From the NCBI GenBank assembly GCA_036395835.1, contig DASWCW010000128.1, forward strand, positions 1 to 29,418: DNA of 29,418 nucleotides. The letters run 5' to 3'. A program made the position numbers and the translations under genes. Of the stretch, positions 7,148-14,908 are shown piece by piece. This DNA is from AP-16 sp036395835 (GTDB taxonomy: Bacteria > Pseudomonadota > Alphaproteobacteria > Rhizobiales > Xanthobacteraceae). The notes under the pieces were generated by a model that was not told the origin of the DNA, did not search any database, and worked only from the letters and a program-made list of their open reading frames with translations. Each line of letters starts with the position of its first letter. Position 1 is the first letter of the stretch.

Positions 7148-8134
7148 TCAGAACCTTAGCGTTGCGGGGGTGAGGGAATCCGCGCCGAGCGTAAGAGGCG
7201 CTTCATCCTCCACCCAGGCGCGGATGAGGTGGTAGGCGATCGCGACCGGCGGCGGCGTGGCAAATCGCTCGGGATGTTCCCGCGTCAGCATGCGGGCGAC
7301 CTCGGCGCGGTCGAACCAGCGCGCATCCTCGAGCTCGGTGCGGTCGATCGCGATCTCGGTCGAGTGCGCGGCGGCGTGGCAGCCGATCATCAGCGACATC
7401 GGGAACGGCCAGGGCTGCGAGGCGAAATAGCGCACGTCGCCGCAATCGATGCCGGCCTCCTCGCGGATCTCCCGGCGCACCGCGGCCTCGATGGTCTCCC
7501 CGGGCTCGACGAAGCCCGCGAGGCACGACCACATGCCCGGCGGAAATCGCGACTGCCGCCCGAGCAGGCAGCGCCCGCCGCTCGTCGCCAGCATGATGAC
7601 GACCGGATCGGTGCGGGGAAAATGCTGCGCCCCGCACGCCGGACAATCGCGCCGCCAGCCGCCCTGGACGGCGCGGGTGAGCGCGCCGCAATTGGCGCAG
7701 AAGCGATGCCGCGCGTGCCAATGCAGGATGGCTTTCGCCTCGGCGAGCGCCGCGAGATGCTCGGTCCCGACCAGTCCCTGGACCGCGATCGAGCGCAGGT
7801 CGATGATCGACAGATCGGTCTTGGCCTTGAGCGCCTCGATCTCGCCGGCATCGATCGCAATGCCGAACCGCCCGGCGCCCCCGACGGTGCCGAGGAATAC
7901 CATTTCCTGAACCCGGGCCAGGGCCTGCGCCTGCACCAAGGGGAACAAAGGATCGTTCCCGGCCGGGCCTTGCCGGAGCACCACGAGCTCGCCGCACAGG
8001 ACATAGGCGCCCGCATCGCTGCGGCCGGCGAGCGCGGCCAGAAATTCCGCGTCGCTCCGCCGCTCGCTCTGACGCTCGACCGGGTCCACGGTGTAACCGA
8101 GCCGCGGCTTGGGGCCGAGGTCGAAAGGAGGCAT
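7148..8134 (-). CDS. nudC: NAD(+)/NADH pyrophosphatase, NudC type (Nudix)
   Basis: A 328-aa protein with the NudC order of domains. An N-terminal region comes first, then a zinc ribbon with four cysteines (FCANCG at about 145-150 and CPACG at 164-168). Next are the HFPRTDPVVIML strand, the Nudix box at about 207-229 (GFVEPGETIEAAVRREIREE, then AGI) and the NADH-specific SQPWPFPMS motif at about 239-247. It hydrolyses NAD(H) to NMN(H) and AMP. Members of this family can also remove NAD caps from RNA. The frame is open to 8326, but the upstream part is Arg/Pro-rich and non-coding in appearance. ATG at 8134 with GGAG about eight bases upstream gives near-normal length. It is divergent from the SRP RNA gene, with 167 bases between. 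Confidence 0.92.
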   Translation of the reverse strand: MPPFDLGPKPRLGYTVDPVERQSERRSDAEFLAALAGRSDAGAYVLCGELVVLRQGPAGNDPLFPLVQAQALARVQEMVFLGTVGGAGRFGIAIDAGEIEALKAKTDLSIIDLRSIAVQGLVGTEHLAALAEAKAILHWHARHRFCANCGALTRAVQGGWRRDCPACGAQHFPRTDPVVIMLATSGGRCLLGRQSRFPPGMWSCLAGFVEPGETIEAAVRREIREEAGIDCGDVRYFASQPWPFPMSLMIGCHAAAHSTEIAIDRTELEDARWFDRAEVARMLTREHPERFATPPPVAIAYHLIRAWVEDEAPLTLGADSLTPATLRF

Positions 8135-8266
8135 GGATGGGCTCCGGCGGGCGGGCTCTCGACCGTGGCATGAAGGCGATTGTGGTGCAATGTGCCGGCC
8201 CCGGCCGCAAGCGCGGGATCGATCGAGCGGAAAGCGTGGAAAGCCCCGCGATGAAACGCCCGCAAC

Positions 8267-8295
8267 TTGCGTTCCCGCCGGGTTGGGCCGATATA
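8267..8295 (+). promoter_or_regulatory. Predicted sigma-70-like promoter for the SRP RNA
   Basis: TTGCGT at 8267-8272 and GATATA at 8290-8295 are separated by 17 bases. The implied transcription start, about seven bases after the -10 element, falls at 8302, exactly where the SRP RNA stem begins. Prediction from spacing and position only. Confidence 0.5.
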
Positions 8296-8301
8296 GGCAG
8301 C

Positions 8302-8397
8302 GGGAGGTTGGCGGTGGACGAGCCACTCGCCAACCGGGTCAGGTCCGGAAGGAAGCAGCCCTAACGAGCTCCGGTTCGGGTCGCTCGTCAGCCTCCC
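8302..8397 (+). ncRNA. ffs: Signal recognition particle RNA, small (4.5S) type
   Basis: The universally conserved SRP domain IV is plain at about 8336-8366: GGTCAGGTCCGGAAGGAAGC followed by AGCCCTAACGA. The ends close as a stem: GGGAGG at 8302-8307 pairs with CCTCCC at 8392-8397, and further pairing brings the apical tetraloop (GGAA) region to the centre, giving about 96 nt. This RNA binds Ffh and directs membrane proteins to the translocon. Location just upstream of dnaX is the common arrangement in Rhizobiales. A promoter with the right spacing ends immediately before it. Confidence 0.95.
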
Positions 8398-8457
8398 ACC
8401 CCTCGACATGATCAGTCCAAGCACCACGCATTGGGGCCGCGGCGGACCGGAAGCACG

Positions 8458-10305
8458 ATGAGCAACGCCGAGACCTCTGATCCGTGGCGCATGGGGCTCG
8501 AGGCGCCCTCCGCGGCGGCGCCGGCGGCCGGCTATCGCGTGCTCGCCCGCAAATACCGGCCCGCCACGTTCCAGGATCTGATCGGGCAGGACGCCATGGT
8601 CCGAACGCTCTCGAACGCGTTCGAGGCCGGCCGCATTCCGCAGGCCTGGATCCTCACCGGTGTGCGCGGCGTGGGCAAGACCACGACCGCGCGCATCCTC
8701 GCCCGCGCGCTCAATTATCAGCGCGAAGACGGCTCCGGCAGTCCGACCATCGACATGCCGACGCTCGGCGTGCATTGCCAGGCGATCATGGAGAGCCGGC
8801 ACGTCGACGTGCTGGAGATGGACGCTGCGTCTCACAACGGCGTCGACGACGTGCGCCAGATCAACGATGCGATCCGCTACGCCCCGGTCAGCGCCCGCTA
8901 CAAGGTCTACATCCTCGACGAAGTGCACATGCTCTCGGCTGCGGCGTTCAACGCGCTGTTGAAGACGCTGGAGGAGCCGCCGCCGCACGCGAAGTTCATC
9001 TTCGCCACGACCGAGGTCCGCAAGGTGCCGGTGACGGTGCTCTCGCGCTGCCAGCGTTTCGATCTGCGGCGGGTCGAGGCCGGGCTGTTGACCAAACATC
9101 TCGGGGGCATCGCCGGCAGGGAGGGAGTCTCGGCCGAGCCCGAAGCGCTCGCCCTGATCGCTCGCGCCGCCGAAGGCTCGGTGCGCGACGCGCTCTCGCT
9201 CCTCGACCAGGCGATCGCCCACGCCGGCTCGGATCGAGCCGCGCAGGTTGCGGTCGGCGCCGAGGACGTGCGGCAGATGCTGGGGCTCGCCGACCGTGCC
9301 CGTATCGTCGATCTGTTCGAGGCGACGATGCGCGGCGACATCGCCGGCGCGCTTGCCGAGCTGCGCGACCAGTACGATTCCGGCGCCGATCCCGCCGTCG
9401 TGCTCGCGGATCTCGCCGAGTTCACCCATTTCGTGACGCGCGTGAAGATCGTGCCGGGCGTGGCGGAGGACCGCTCGCTCTCCGAGGTCGAGCGCCTGCG
9501 CGGCCGCGCTTTCGCCGCCGGCCTGTCGATGCGGGTCTTGTCCCGTGCCTGGCAGATGCTGTTTCGCGGCATCCCCGAGGTGCAGTCCGCGCCGAAGCCG
9601 ATTGCAGCCGCCGAGATGGTGCTGATCAGGATCGCCTATGCGGCGGACCTGCCGACGCCCGATGAGGTGATCCGTTCGCTGCGCGAGGGAAAATCGCCGC
9701 AGGAGAATGGACCACAGCCGGCTGCCGCTCCGTCGCCCGGCCCCTCGCCGCGGCTCGAAATGCGCACCACGTCGCGCGCCGGCGGCCCGGCGCCGGTCCC
9801 GCGCGCGGAAGAGCCCGCGGCTCGTGCCGTTGCGGTCGCTCGCTTCGAGGATCTGATCGCGCTCGCGGACGAGAAGCGCGATCTTCCGACCCGCACCGCG
9901 CTCGAACGCGACGTCCGGCTGGTACGGTTCGAGGACGGCAAGCTCGAGATCGCGCTCGAGCCGGGCGCCCCGAAGTCGCTGGTGCACGAGCTTTCCCGCA
10001 AGCTCGCGGAATGGACCGGGCGCCGCTGGCTGGTGGTGGTTTCCGCGGAGGCGGGCGCGCCGAGCTTGCGCTCGCAACTCGAAGCGCAGCGCTCCGAGCT
10101 GGTGCGCGGCGTGCGCGCCGATCCGCTGGTCCAGGCGGTGCTGTCGCGATTTCCGGGCGCCGAGATCCTCGACGTGCGCCGCCGCGAGTCCGAGCCGATG
10201 CTGCCTGCCGGGCCGGCTGGCGATGCCGAGGCGGGCGCGGGGCTCGACGAGAGCTCGGCGTTCGGCAGCCGCGGTGCCGAGGATGCGGTCGATGACGATT
10301 TCTGA
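8458..10305 (+). CDS. dnaX: DNA polymerase III subunits gamma/tau
   Basis: A 615-aa clamp-loader ATPase. Near the N-terminus it has YRVLARKYRPATFQDLIGQ, a Walker A at about 68-77 (GVRGVGKTTTAR), a Walker B at about 151-157 (YILDEVHMLS), sensor 1 (FIFATTE) and the arginine-finger motif SRCQRFDLRR. The long C-terminal part is the tau-specific region that binds the polymerase and helicase, ending in an acidic tail. The zinc-knuckle cysteines of the E. coli protein are largely absent (one HCQAI remains), which I believe is usual in Rhizobiales. ATG at 8458 is chosen over an upstream alternative at 8431 for homology to the family's N-terminus. It heads a probable dnaX-ybaB-recR operon. I see no A-rich slippery site of the kind that makes gamma by frameshifting in E. 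coli. Confidence 0.97.
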   Translation: MSNAETSDPWRMGLEAPSAAAPAAGYRVLARKYRPATFQDLIGQDAMVRTLSNAFEAGRIPQAWILTGVRGVGKTTTARILARALNYQREDGSGSPTIDMPTLGVHCQAIMESRHVDVLEMDAASHNGVDDVRQINDAIRYAPVSARYKVYILDEVHMLSAAAFNALLKTLEEPPPHAKFIFATTEVRKVPVTVLSRCQRFDLRRVEAGLLTKHLGGIAGREGVSAEPEALALIARAAEGSVRDALSLLDQAIAHAGSDRAAQVAVGAEDVRQMLGLADRARIVDLFEATMRGDIAGALAELRDQYDSGADPAVVLADLAEFTHFVTRVKIVPGVAEDRSLSEVERLRGRAFAAGLSMRVLSRAWQMLFRGIPEVQSAPKPIAAAEMVLIRIAYAADLPTPDEVIRSLREGKSPQENGPQPAAAPSPGPSPRLEMRTTSRAGGPAPVPRAEEPAARAVAVARFEDLIALADEKRDLPTRTALERDVRLVRFEDGKLEIALEPGAPKSLVHELSRKLAEWTGRRWLVVVSAEAGAPSLRSQLEAQRSELVRGVRADPLVQAVLSRFPGAEILDVRRRESEPMLPAGPAGDAEAGAGLDESSAFGSRGAEDAVDDDF

Positions 10306-10334
10306 CCCGCCGACAGGCGATCCAGGGTGACGCG

Positions 10335-10655
10335 ATGCCCGATTTCACCAGCCTGATGAAACAGGCGGCGGAGCTGCAGGCCAAGATGGAGGCCTTGCAG
10401 GCCGAGCTCGACCGGATCGAGGTCGAGGGCACCGCGGGCGGCGGCGCCGTGACCGTCAAGCTGACCGCCAAGACCGAGCTCAAGTCGGTCGCGATCGATG
10501 CTTCGCTGCTCAAGCCCGGCGACAAGGAGATCGTTGAGGACCTGCTGGTTGCGGCGCACGCCGACGCGCGCCGCAAGGCCGAGGTTCTGCTGCAGGAAAA
10601 GATGCAGCAATTGACCGGCGGATTGCCGCTGCCGCCCGGCATGAAGCTGTTCTGA
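10335..10655 (+). CDS. ybaB: YbaB/EbfC family nucleoid-associated protein
   Basis: A 106-aa protein of normal length with the family pattern: an N-terminal amphipathic helix (LMKQAAELQAKMEALQAELD), a central beta region with VEGTAGGGAVTVKLTAK, then DASLLKPGDKEIVEDLLVAA, and an end of LTGGLPLPPGMKLF. YbaB dimers bind DNA and help organise the nucleoid. The gene sits between dnaX and recR in most bacteria, as here. A ribosome binding site (AGGGTGA) precedes the ATG. It starts 29 bases after dnaX and ends seven bases before recR, consistent with one transcript. Confidence 0.96.
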   Translation: MPDFTSLMKQAAELQAKMEALQAELDRIEVEGTAGGGAVTVKLTAKTELKSVAIDASLLKPGDKEIVEDLLVAAHADARRKAEVLLQEKMQQLTGGLPLPPGMKLF

Positions 10656-10662
10656 TCGACGT

Positions 10663-11265
10663 ATGTCCAGCGCCGCCGGCCCCGAAATCGACCGATTGAT
10701 TCAGTTGCTCGCGCGCCTTCCGGGCCTGGGGCCGCGTTCGGCCCGCCGCGCCGCCCTGCATCTCATCAAGAAGCGGGAATTGCTGATGGCGCCGCTTGCC
10801 GCCGCCCTGCAGGCGGCGCTCGAGAAGATCGAGATCTGCGCATTGTGCGGCAATATCGACACCCAGAACCCCTGCACTTTGTGCGTCGATCCCAGGCGCG
10901 ACGCCTCGGTCATCGTCGTGGTCGCCGACGTCGCCGATCTTTGGGCGCTCGAGCGCGCGCAAGCCATCAACGCACGCTATCACGTGCTCGGCGGAACGCT
11001 TTCCCCGCTCGACGGGGTCGGTCCGCAGGAGCTCGCGATCGATGCGCTGATCGCCCGCGCGCGGACCCCGAGCGTTGCCGAGGTGATCCTGGCGCTCAAC
11101 GCCACGGTCGATGGCCAGACCACCGCCCACTACATCACCGACCTGCTGCAGGACGCGAACGTCAAGGTGACGAAGCTCGCGCACGGCGTCCCGGTCGGCG
11201 GCGAGCTCGATTACCTCGACGAGGGCACGCTCGCGGCCGCGATCCGGAGCCGCACCGCATTCTAG
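10663..11265 (+). CDS. recR: Recombination protein RecR
   Basis: A 200-aa protein with all the RecR parts in order: helix-hairpin-helix (LLARLPGLGPRSARRAALHL) at about 16-36, a four-cysteine zinc finger at about 57-72 (ICALCGN and PCTLC), and a TOPRIM fold beginning SVIVVVADVADLWALE. The C-terminal Walker B-like segment is also present, with LAHGVPVGGELDYLDEGTLA. RecR works with RecO and RecF to load RecA at gaps. It is the last gene of the dnaX operon. Its TAG stop shares the palindrome CTAG with the stop of the convergent MFS gene, so neither gene has room for a separate terminator. Confidence 0.97.
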   Translation: MSSAAGPEIDRLIQLLARLPGLGPRSARRAALHLIKKRELLMAPLAAALQAALEKIEICALCGNIDTQNPCTLCVDPRRDASVIVVVADVADLWALERAQAINARYHVLGGTLSPLDGVGPQELAIDALIARARTPSVAEVILALNATVDGQTTAHYITDLLQDANVKVTKLAHGVPVGGELDYLDEGTLAAAIRSRTAF

Positions 11266-12662
11266 CGCAGGCGGGTGTGCCGGCTGGTGGTCGCCGCTTC
11301 GGCGGCGATCTGCCGAAAATGGCCGCGCCATTGCAACCAAGCCAGCAGCACGAAGCTCGGCAACGCCACCGCGACGCAGATTGCGAAGAAGGCCGGCCAG
11401 CCGGTCGCCGCCGCGACATAGCCGGCGCTGGAAGCGAGATACGTGCGGCCGACCGCCGCGAGCGCGGTCAGCAGCGCGTATTGCGTGGCGGTGTGCAGCG
11501 GGTTGCGGCACAGCGCCGACAGATAGGCGACGAAGATCACGGTGCCGATGGCGCTGGTGAAATTCTCGGCCGTGATGGCGAAGGCGAGCGCCGCGGCGTC
11601 GGTGCCGAGCGTCGCCAGCCAAGTGAAGGAAAGATTGGCTACCGCCTGCAGAACACCGCCGATCCACAAGCTGGTCGCCAGCGGAAACGCGCGGGCGACG
11701 AAACCGCCGGCAAAGCCGCCGATCAGCGTCGCCGCAAGCCCGACGCCCTTGACGATCGCCGCATATTCGTTGCGGGAAAATCCGATATCGATGACGAACG
11801 GCGCCGTCATGGCGCCCGCGAAGGCGTCGGTGAATTTGTAGAGCACCACGAACGCCAGCGCGACGAGTGCCATGTCGCGGGTGAGAAACTCGGAGAAGGC
11901 GCCGATCGCGGCTTTGGCGACACGCGTGAGCGGATTCTCGGTCGCGTGCGCAGCTTCCGCCACGGCGGATTTTTCCGGTTCCGTGGCGAACAGCGTCGTG
12001 GCGATCCCGATCACCACCAGCGTCGCCATGACCACATAGCCCCAGGTCCACGCCGCGTGCCGGCCCGTTCCCATTGCCTCGAAGGCGCTCACCAGGAACA
12101 GGGCGCCGGCGGTGGAGGCCAGCATGCCGATGCGATAGGCCGCCACATAGGACGCCATGCCGGCGGCCTGCTCGCGGTCGTCGAGACTTTCGATCCGGAA
12201 GGCGTCGATGACGATATCCTGGGTGGCCGATGCGGTGGCGACGCAGAGCGCGCCGATCGCCACCACGGCCGGGGAGGCGGCCGGATCGCAGAAGCCGAGA
12301 AACACGATCGCTCCGATCAACAGGACCTGCGAGAGCACGAGCCAGGCGCGGCGGCGACCAAGCAGGCGCGAAAGCAGCGGCAGGTCGAGCGCGTCGACCA
12401 GCGGCGCCCACGTGAATTTCACCGCGTAGGGAGTGCCGACCAGGGCAAACAGACCGATGGTCTCGAGGTTTACGCCGGATTCGCGCATCCAGATCAGCAG
12501 CGTCGAGCCGGAGAGCGCGAGCGGCAGCCCGGCCGAGAAGCCGAGGAACAGGATGATCAGCACCCGCGGCTTGAGATAGACCGCAAGCGCGTCGAGCCAT
12601 GCGGGACGTCCCACGTCCCCTGCGAGGGGGGTGGCCAAGGTCGGCTCGCGTCCAGGGGTCAT
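11262..12662 (-). CDS. ampG: AmpG-family muropeptide MFS transporter
   Basis: A 466-aa polytopic membrane protein with about 12-14 hydrophobic segments. The N-terminal part has the AmpG pattern: KPRVLIILFLGFSAGLPLAL, then LIWMRESGVNLETIGLFAL, then GTPYAVKFTWAPLVD, and a loop with LGRRRAWLVLSQ. Further in are ASATQDIVIDAFRIESL and DREQAAGMASY. AmpG imports anhydro-muropeptides from the periplasm for cell-wall recycling, and in many bacteria it feeds AmpR-controlled beta-lactamase induction. It lies 56 bases downstream of rmuC on the same strand and probably shares its transcript. Its stop codon overlaps that of the convergent recR. The gene symbol is by family. Substrate is inferred. Confidence 0.88.
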   Translation of the reverse strand: MTPGREPTLATPLAGDVGRPAWLDALAVYLKPRVLIILFLGFSAGLPLALSGSTLLIWMRESGVNLETIGLFALVGTPYAVKFTWAPLVDALDLPLLSRLLGRRRAWLVLSQVLLIGAIVFLGFCDPAASPAVVAIGALCVATASATQDIVIDAFRIESLDDREQAAGMASYVAAYRIGMLASTAGALFLVSAFEAMGTGRHAAWTWGYVVMATLVVIGIATTLFATEPEKSAVAEAAHATENPLTRVAKAAIGAFSEFLTRDMALVALAFVVLYKFTDAFAGAMTAPFVIDIGFSRNEYAAIVKGVGLAATLIGGFAGGFVARAFPLATSLWIGGVLQAVANLSFTWLATLGTDAAALAFAITAENFTSAIGTVIFVAYLSALCRNPLHTATQYALLTALAAVGRTYLASSAGYVAAATGWPAFFAICVAVALPSFVLLAWLQWRGHFRQIAAEAATTSRHTRLR

Positions 12663-12718
12663 GCTGCGGTCCGTCGTTCGTGCGGCTCAATAACCCGACG
12701 GATCGGCGGAAATCAGGG

Positions 12719-13906
12719 CTATTCGCCGGCTTCGAGCTTGCGGCCGATCGGCGCAGGGATGACGCGAGCCTGGGGGATCGGTTCTTGGTCCTGGAACTCC
12801 AGCGCCTCGATGCGGCCGCCGCGCTTGGTGATCTTGTCGGCGGAGATGAGGATCTGCGCGACGTCGTCGGTCGCCTGCCCGAAGTGCTGCTGCAGCTTCA
12901 GCACGCGCTCGCGCAGCCGATCGACGTCGCCGATCAGGTGGCCGACCTCGGTGCGGATCTCCTGTACGGCATCGCGCATGCGGGCATCCTTGCAGATCTG
13001 CTGCATCACCTGGATGGCGAGCATGAGCAGCGAGGGCGAAACCAGCACGACCTGCGCCCGGTAGGCCTTTTGGATCACATCGTCGAAGCCGTCGTAGAGC
13101 TCGGCATAGACCGATTCCGACGGCACGAACATCAGCGCGATCTCCTGGGTCTCGCCGGGAATGAGATAGCGCTCGGCGATGTCGCCGACGTGCCGCAGCA
13201 CGTCCTGGCGCAAGCGCTGCGCCGCCTGCTTGCGTTCGTCTTCGGTCGCGGCCTGACGCAGCGCGGTGACCGCTTCGAGCGGGAATTTCGCGTCGATCAC
13301 GATCGGGCGCTCGTCGCCCGGAAGGAACACGGCGCAGTCGGGCCGGGTCCGGTTCGAGAGCGTGAACTGGAACTCGAACGATCCTTTCGGCAGGCCGTCG
13401 CGGACAATCGCCTCCATGCGGCCCTGGCCGAAGGCGCCGCGCGCCTGCTTGTTGGCCAGCACTTCGCGCAGCGAGGTCACCTGGCTGCTCAGATCGGTCA
13501 GGTTCTTCTGGGCGTTGTCGATGACCGCGAGCCGCTCGTGCAGGTGCCGCAAGCTCTCGACGGTGTGCCGGGTCGTCGTCTCCATCGACTGGCCGATCCG
13601 GTGGGTGACCGCGTCGAGCCTTTCCGCGACCATGCGCGAGAGCTCTGCTTGGCGGCCGCCCAGGTTTTCGCCCATCGTGTGGATGCGGCCCGCCGTATCG
13701 GCCTGGATGCGGGCAAGCTCGGCCATGCGTGCTTCGATTTCCTCGGCGTGGGCGGTCTGCCGCGCTGCCTCGACGCTGCGTGCATGCGAAGCGCGCGCGA
13801 TGATGAGCGCTGTTCCAATCAGGGCCGTCAGCAATAGCGCCGCCGTAACGAGCGCCACCAGGACGCCGCTGCTGGGATCGCTGGCGGCCAGCAGAATCGG
13901 GTTCAT
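12719..13906 (-). CDS. rmuC: DNA recombination protein RmuC
   Basis: A 395-aa protein with an N-terminal membrane segment (about residues 14-37, VLVALVTAALLLTALIGTAL), a long coiled coil to about residue 150, and the RmuC nuclease-like core. The core shows RPDCAVFLPGDERPIVIDAK, FPLEAVTAL, then VGDIAERYLIPGETQEIALM and PSESVYAELYD. The D-x-K of the PD-(D/E)xK-like fold is present in IDAK. RmuC family proteins limit inversion at short repeats and have been linked to defence against DNA-based elements, but the exact activity is unsettled. It is divergent from def with only 75 bases between, so the two share a promoter region. Confidence 0.95.
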   Translation of the reverse strand: MNPILLAASDPSSGVLVALVTAALLLTALIGTALIIARASHARSVEAARQTAHAEEIEARMAELARIQADTAGRIHTMGENLGGRQAELSRMVAERLDAVTHRIGQSMETTTRHTVESLRHLHERLAVIDNAQKNLTDLSSQVTSLREVLANKQARGAFGQGRMEAIVRDGLPKGSFEFQFTLSNRTRPDCAVFLPGDERPIVIDAKFPLEAVTALRQAATEDERKQAAQRLRQDVLRHVGDIAERYLIPGETQEIALMFVPSESVYAELYDGFDDVIQKAYRAQVVLVSPSLLMLAIQVMQQICKDARMRDAVQEIRTEVGHLIGDVDRLRERVLKLQQHFGQATDDVAQILISADKITKRGGRIEALEFQDQEPIPQARVIPAPIGRKLEAGE

Positions 13907-13981
13907 CCGGCTCTTCTAGCGCGATTCGCGGCTCGGGCGCATGCATTGACCCCGCAGCGCCTTGCTCTTACATCGCCGCGC

Positions 13982-14500
13982 ATGGCGCCGCGCTCCATCC
14001 TCATCTTGCCGGATCGCCGGCTGCGGCTGGTCTCCAAGCCGGTCGACAAGGTCGACGCGGGGATTCGTAAGCTTGTGGATGACATGTTCGAGACCATGTA
14101 TGGCGCGCCCGGCATCGGGCTTGCAGCCATTCAGGTCGGCGTTCCCAAACGCGTCGTCACCATGGATCTCGCCAAGAAGGACGAACCGAAGACCCCGAAG
14201 GTCTACGTCAACCCGGAGCTCGTGTGGGCTTCGGAGGAGCGTGCCACCTACGAGGAAGGCTGCCTGTCGATTCCGGAATATTACGAGGAGATCGAGCGCC
14301 CGGCGCAGGTCAAGGTTCGTTATACCGATCTCGACGGCAATGAGCAGGAGGTCGAGGCCAACGGCCTGTTGGCCACCTGCCTGCAGCACGAGATCGACCA
14401 TCTCAACGGCTTGCTGTTCATCGACCACCTCTCCAAGCTCAAGCGCTCCCGCATCATCCGCAAATTCGCCAAGGCGGCCAAGCGGGAAGTGGAGGAGTGA
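13982..14500 (+). CDS. def: Peptide deformylase
   Basis: A 172-aa enzyme of standard length with all three catalytic motifs: motif 1 GIGLAAIQVG, motif 2 EEGCLSIP (metal-binding Cys) and motif 3 QHEIDHLNG (two metal-binding His and the catalytic Glu). It removes the formyl group from the N-terminal Met of new proteins, using a ferrous ion or similar metal. ATG at 13982 (MAPRSILILPD) is preferred to an upstream TTG at 13946, because family members begin right at this segment. It belongs with fmt, which adds the formyl group, but here the two are separated by about 400 bases holding an antitoxin gene and a toxin fragment. Confidence 0.97.
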   Translation: MAPRSILILPDRRLRLVSKPVDKVDAGIRKLVDDMFETMYGAPGIGLAAIQVGVPKRVVTMDLAKKDEPKTPKVYVNPELVWASEERATYEEGCLSIPEYYEEIERPAQVKVRYTDLDGNEQEVEANGLLATCLQHEIDHLNGLLFIDHLSKLKRSRIIRKFAKAAKREVEE

Positions 14501-14579
14501 GTCGGCGGCCTGCGCTAATCGTTCCCGATAGCCTTGGGCATTCGGGCCGCGATCTGATATCCAGGCGCCGGAGGTGACT

Positions 14580-14825
14580 ATGCCGGATCTGCTTATCCAA
14601 GACATTGGTGACGAGGTGATGAGGCAGATCGAGGCCCGCGCGAGCGTGCACCTCCGAAGCTTGTCGGACGAAGCGAAGTCGCTGATCCGAAAAGGGCTTA
14701 GCGAGCGGGAAGGGGAGCTCAAGCTAGGCACCGCATTGTGCAGTCTGGTCGCCGCCGAGGACCGCGGCGACGATCTCGTATTTGAAGTTCCCGAGCCAGT
14801 ACGGCCCCCGCCAGATTTCGAATGA
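14580..14825 (+). CDS. FitA-like ribbon-helix-helix antitoxin, apparently orphaned
   Basis: An 81-aa protein starting with MPDLLIQDIGDEVMRQIEAR, then ASVHLRSLSDEAKSLIRKGL. This is the ribbon-helix-helix layout of FitA/VapB-type antitoxins: a short beta strand 'DLLI..I', then two helices with 'RSL..EA..L'. The tail ends in VFEVPEPVRPPPDFE, which would normally wrap the toxin. GGAGG at 14570-14574, five bases before the ATG, settles the start over the in-frame GTG at 14574. Such antitoxins neutralise a PIN-domain ribonuclease encoded immediately downstream with overlapping stop and start. Here the overlap (ATGA) and the first toxin codons survive, but the toxin gene breaks off after a few residues. 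It may be a relic or may still bind DNA. Confidence 0.8.
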   Translation: MPDLLIQDIGDEVMRQIEARASVHLRSLSDEAKSLIRKGLSEREGELKLGTALCSLVAAEDRGDDLVFEVPEPVRPPPDFE

Positions 14826-14908
14826 TCCTGGTCGATACCGATCGGGCGTTCATCCCTCTCGGTCAGAGGGATGGTTGCGGCCTGGAGCTTTCTCAACGAT
14901 GCGCCTGA
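14822..14908 (+). pseudogene. Vestigial PIN-domain toxin (VapC/FitB type), first codons only
   Basis: An ATG at 14822 overlaps the antitoxin stop in the classic ATGA fashion. It reads MILVDTDRAFIPLGQRDGCG and stops after 28 codons at a TGA just inside fmt. The first six residues MILVDT match the start of PIN-domain toxins (usually MILVDTN.IS), including the first catalytic Asp. Nothing after that resembles the family. The rest of the toxin has been deleted, so no ribonuclease can be made. Confidence 0.65.
14851..14873. repeat. Perfect hairpin in the toxin fragment, before fmt
   Basis: CATCCCTCT at 14851-14859 and AGAGGGATG at 14865-14873 are exact reverse complements, nine bases each, around the loop CGGTC. 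No T-run follows, so it is not a classical intrinsic terminator. It sits about 25 bases before the fmt start and could affect fmt translation or mark the deletion junction. Confidence 0.6.

Noticed and set aside
8741..8830. Loss of zinc-finger cysteines in DnaX as a novelty
   Set aside because: The segment with a single Cys (HCQAI) matches what I recall for Rhizobiales DnaX in general, so it is not specific to this window.
7390..10077. 895-codon minus-strand frame across nudC, ffs and dnaX
   Set aside because: It runs through the SRP RNA and antisense to dnaX, with Arg/Ala-rich low-information sequence. nudC and dnaX account for the coding signal.
10845..13064. 739-codon plus-strand frame across recR, ampG and rmuC
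   Set aside because: Long only because stops are rare in GC-rich DNA. Composition is Arg/Gly/Asp-rich without motifs, and three recognised genes lie in other frames or on the other strand.
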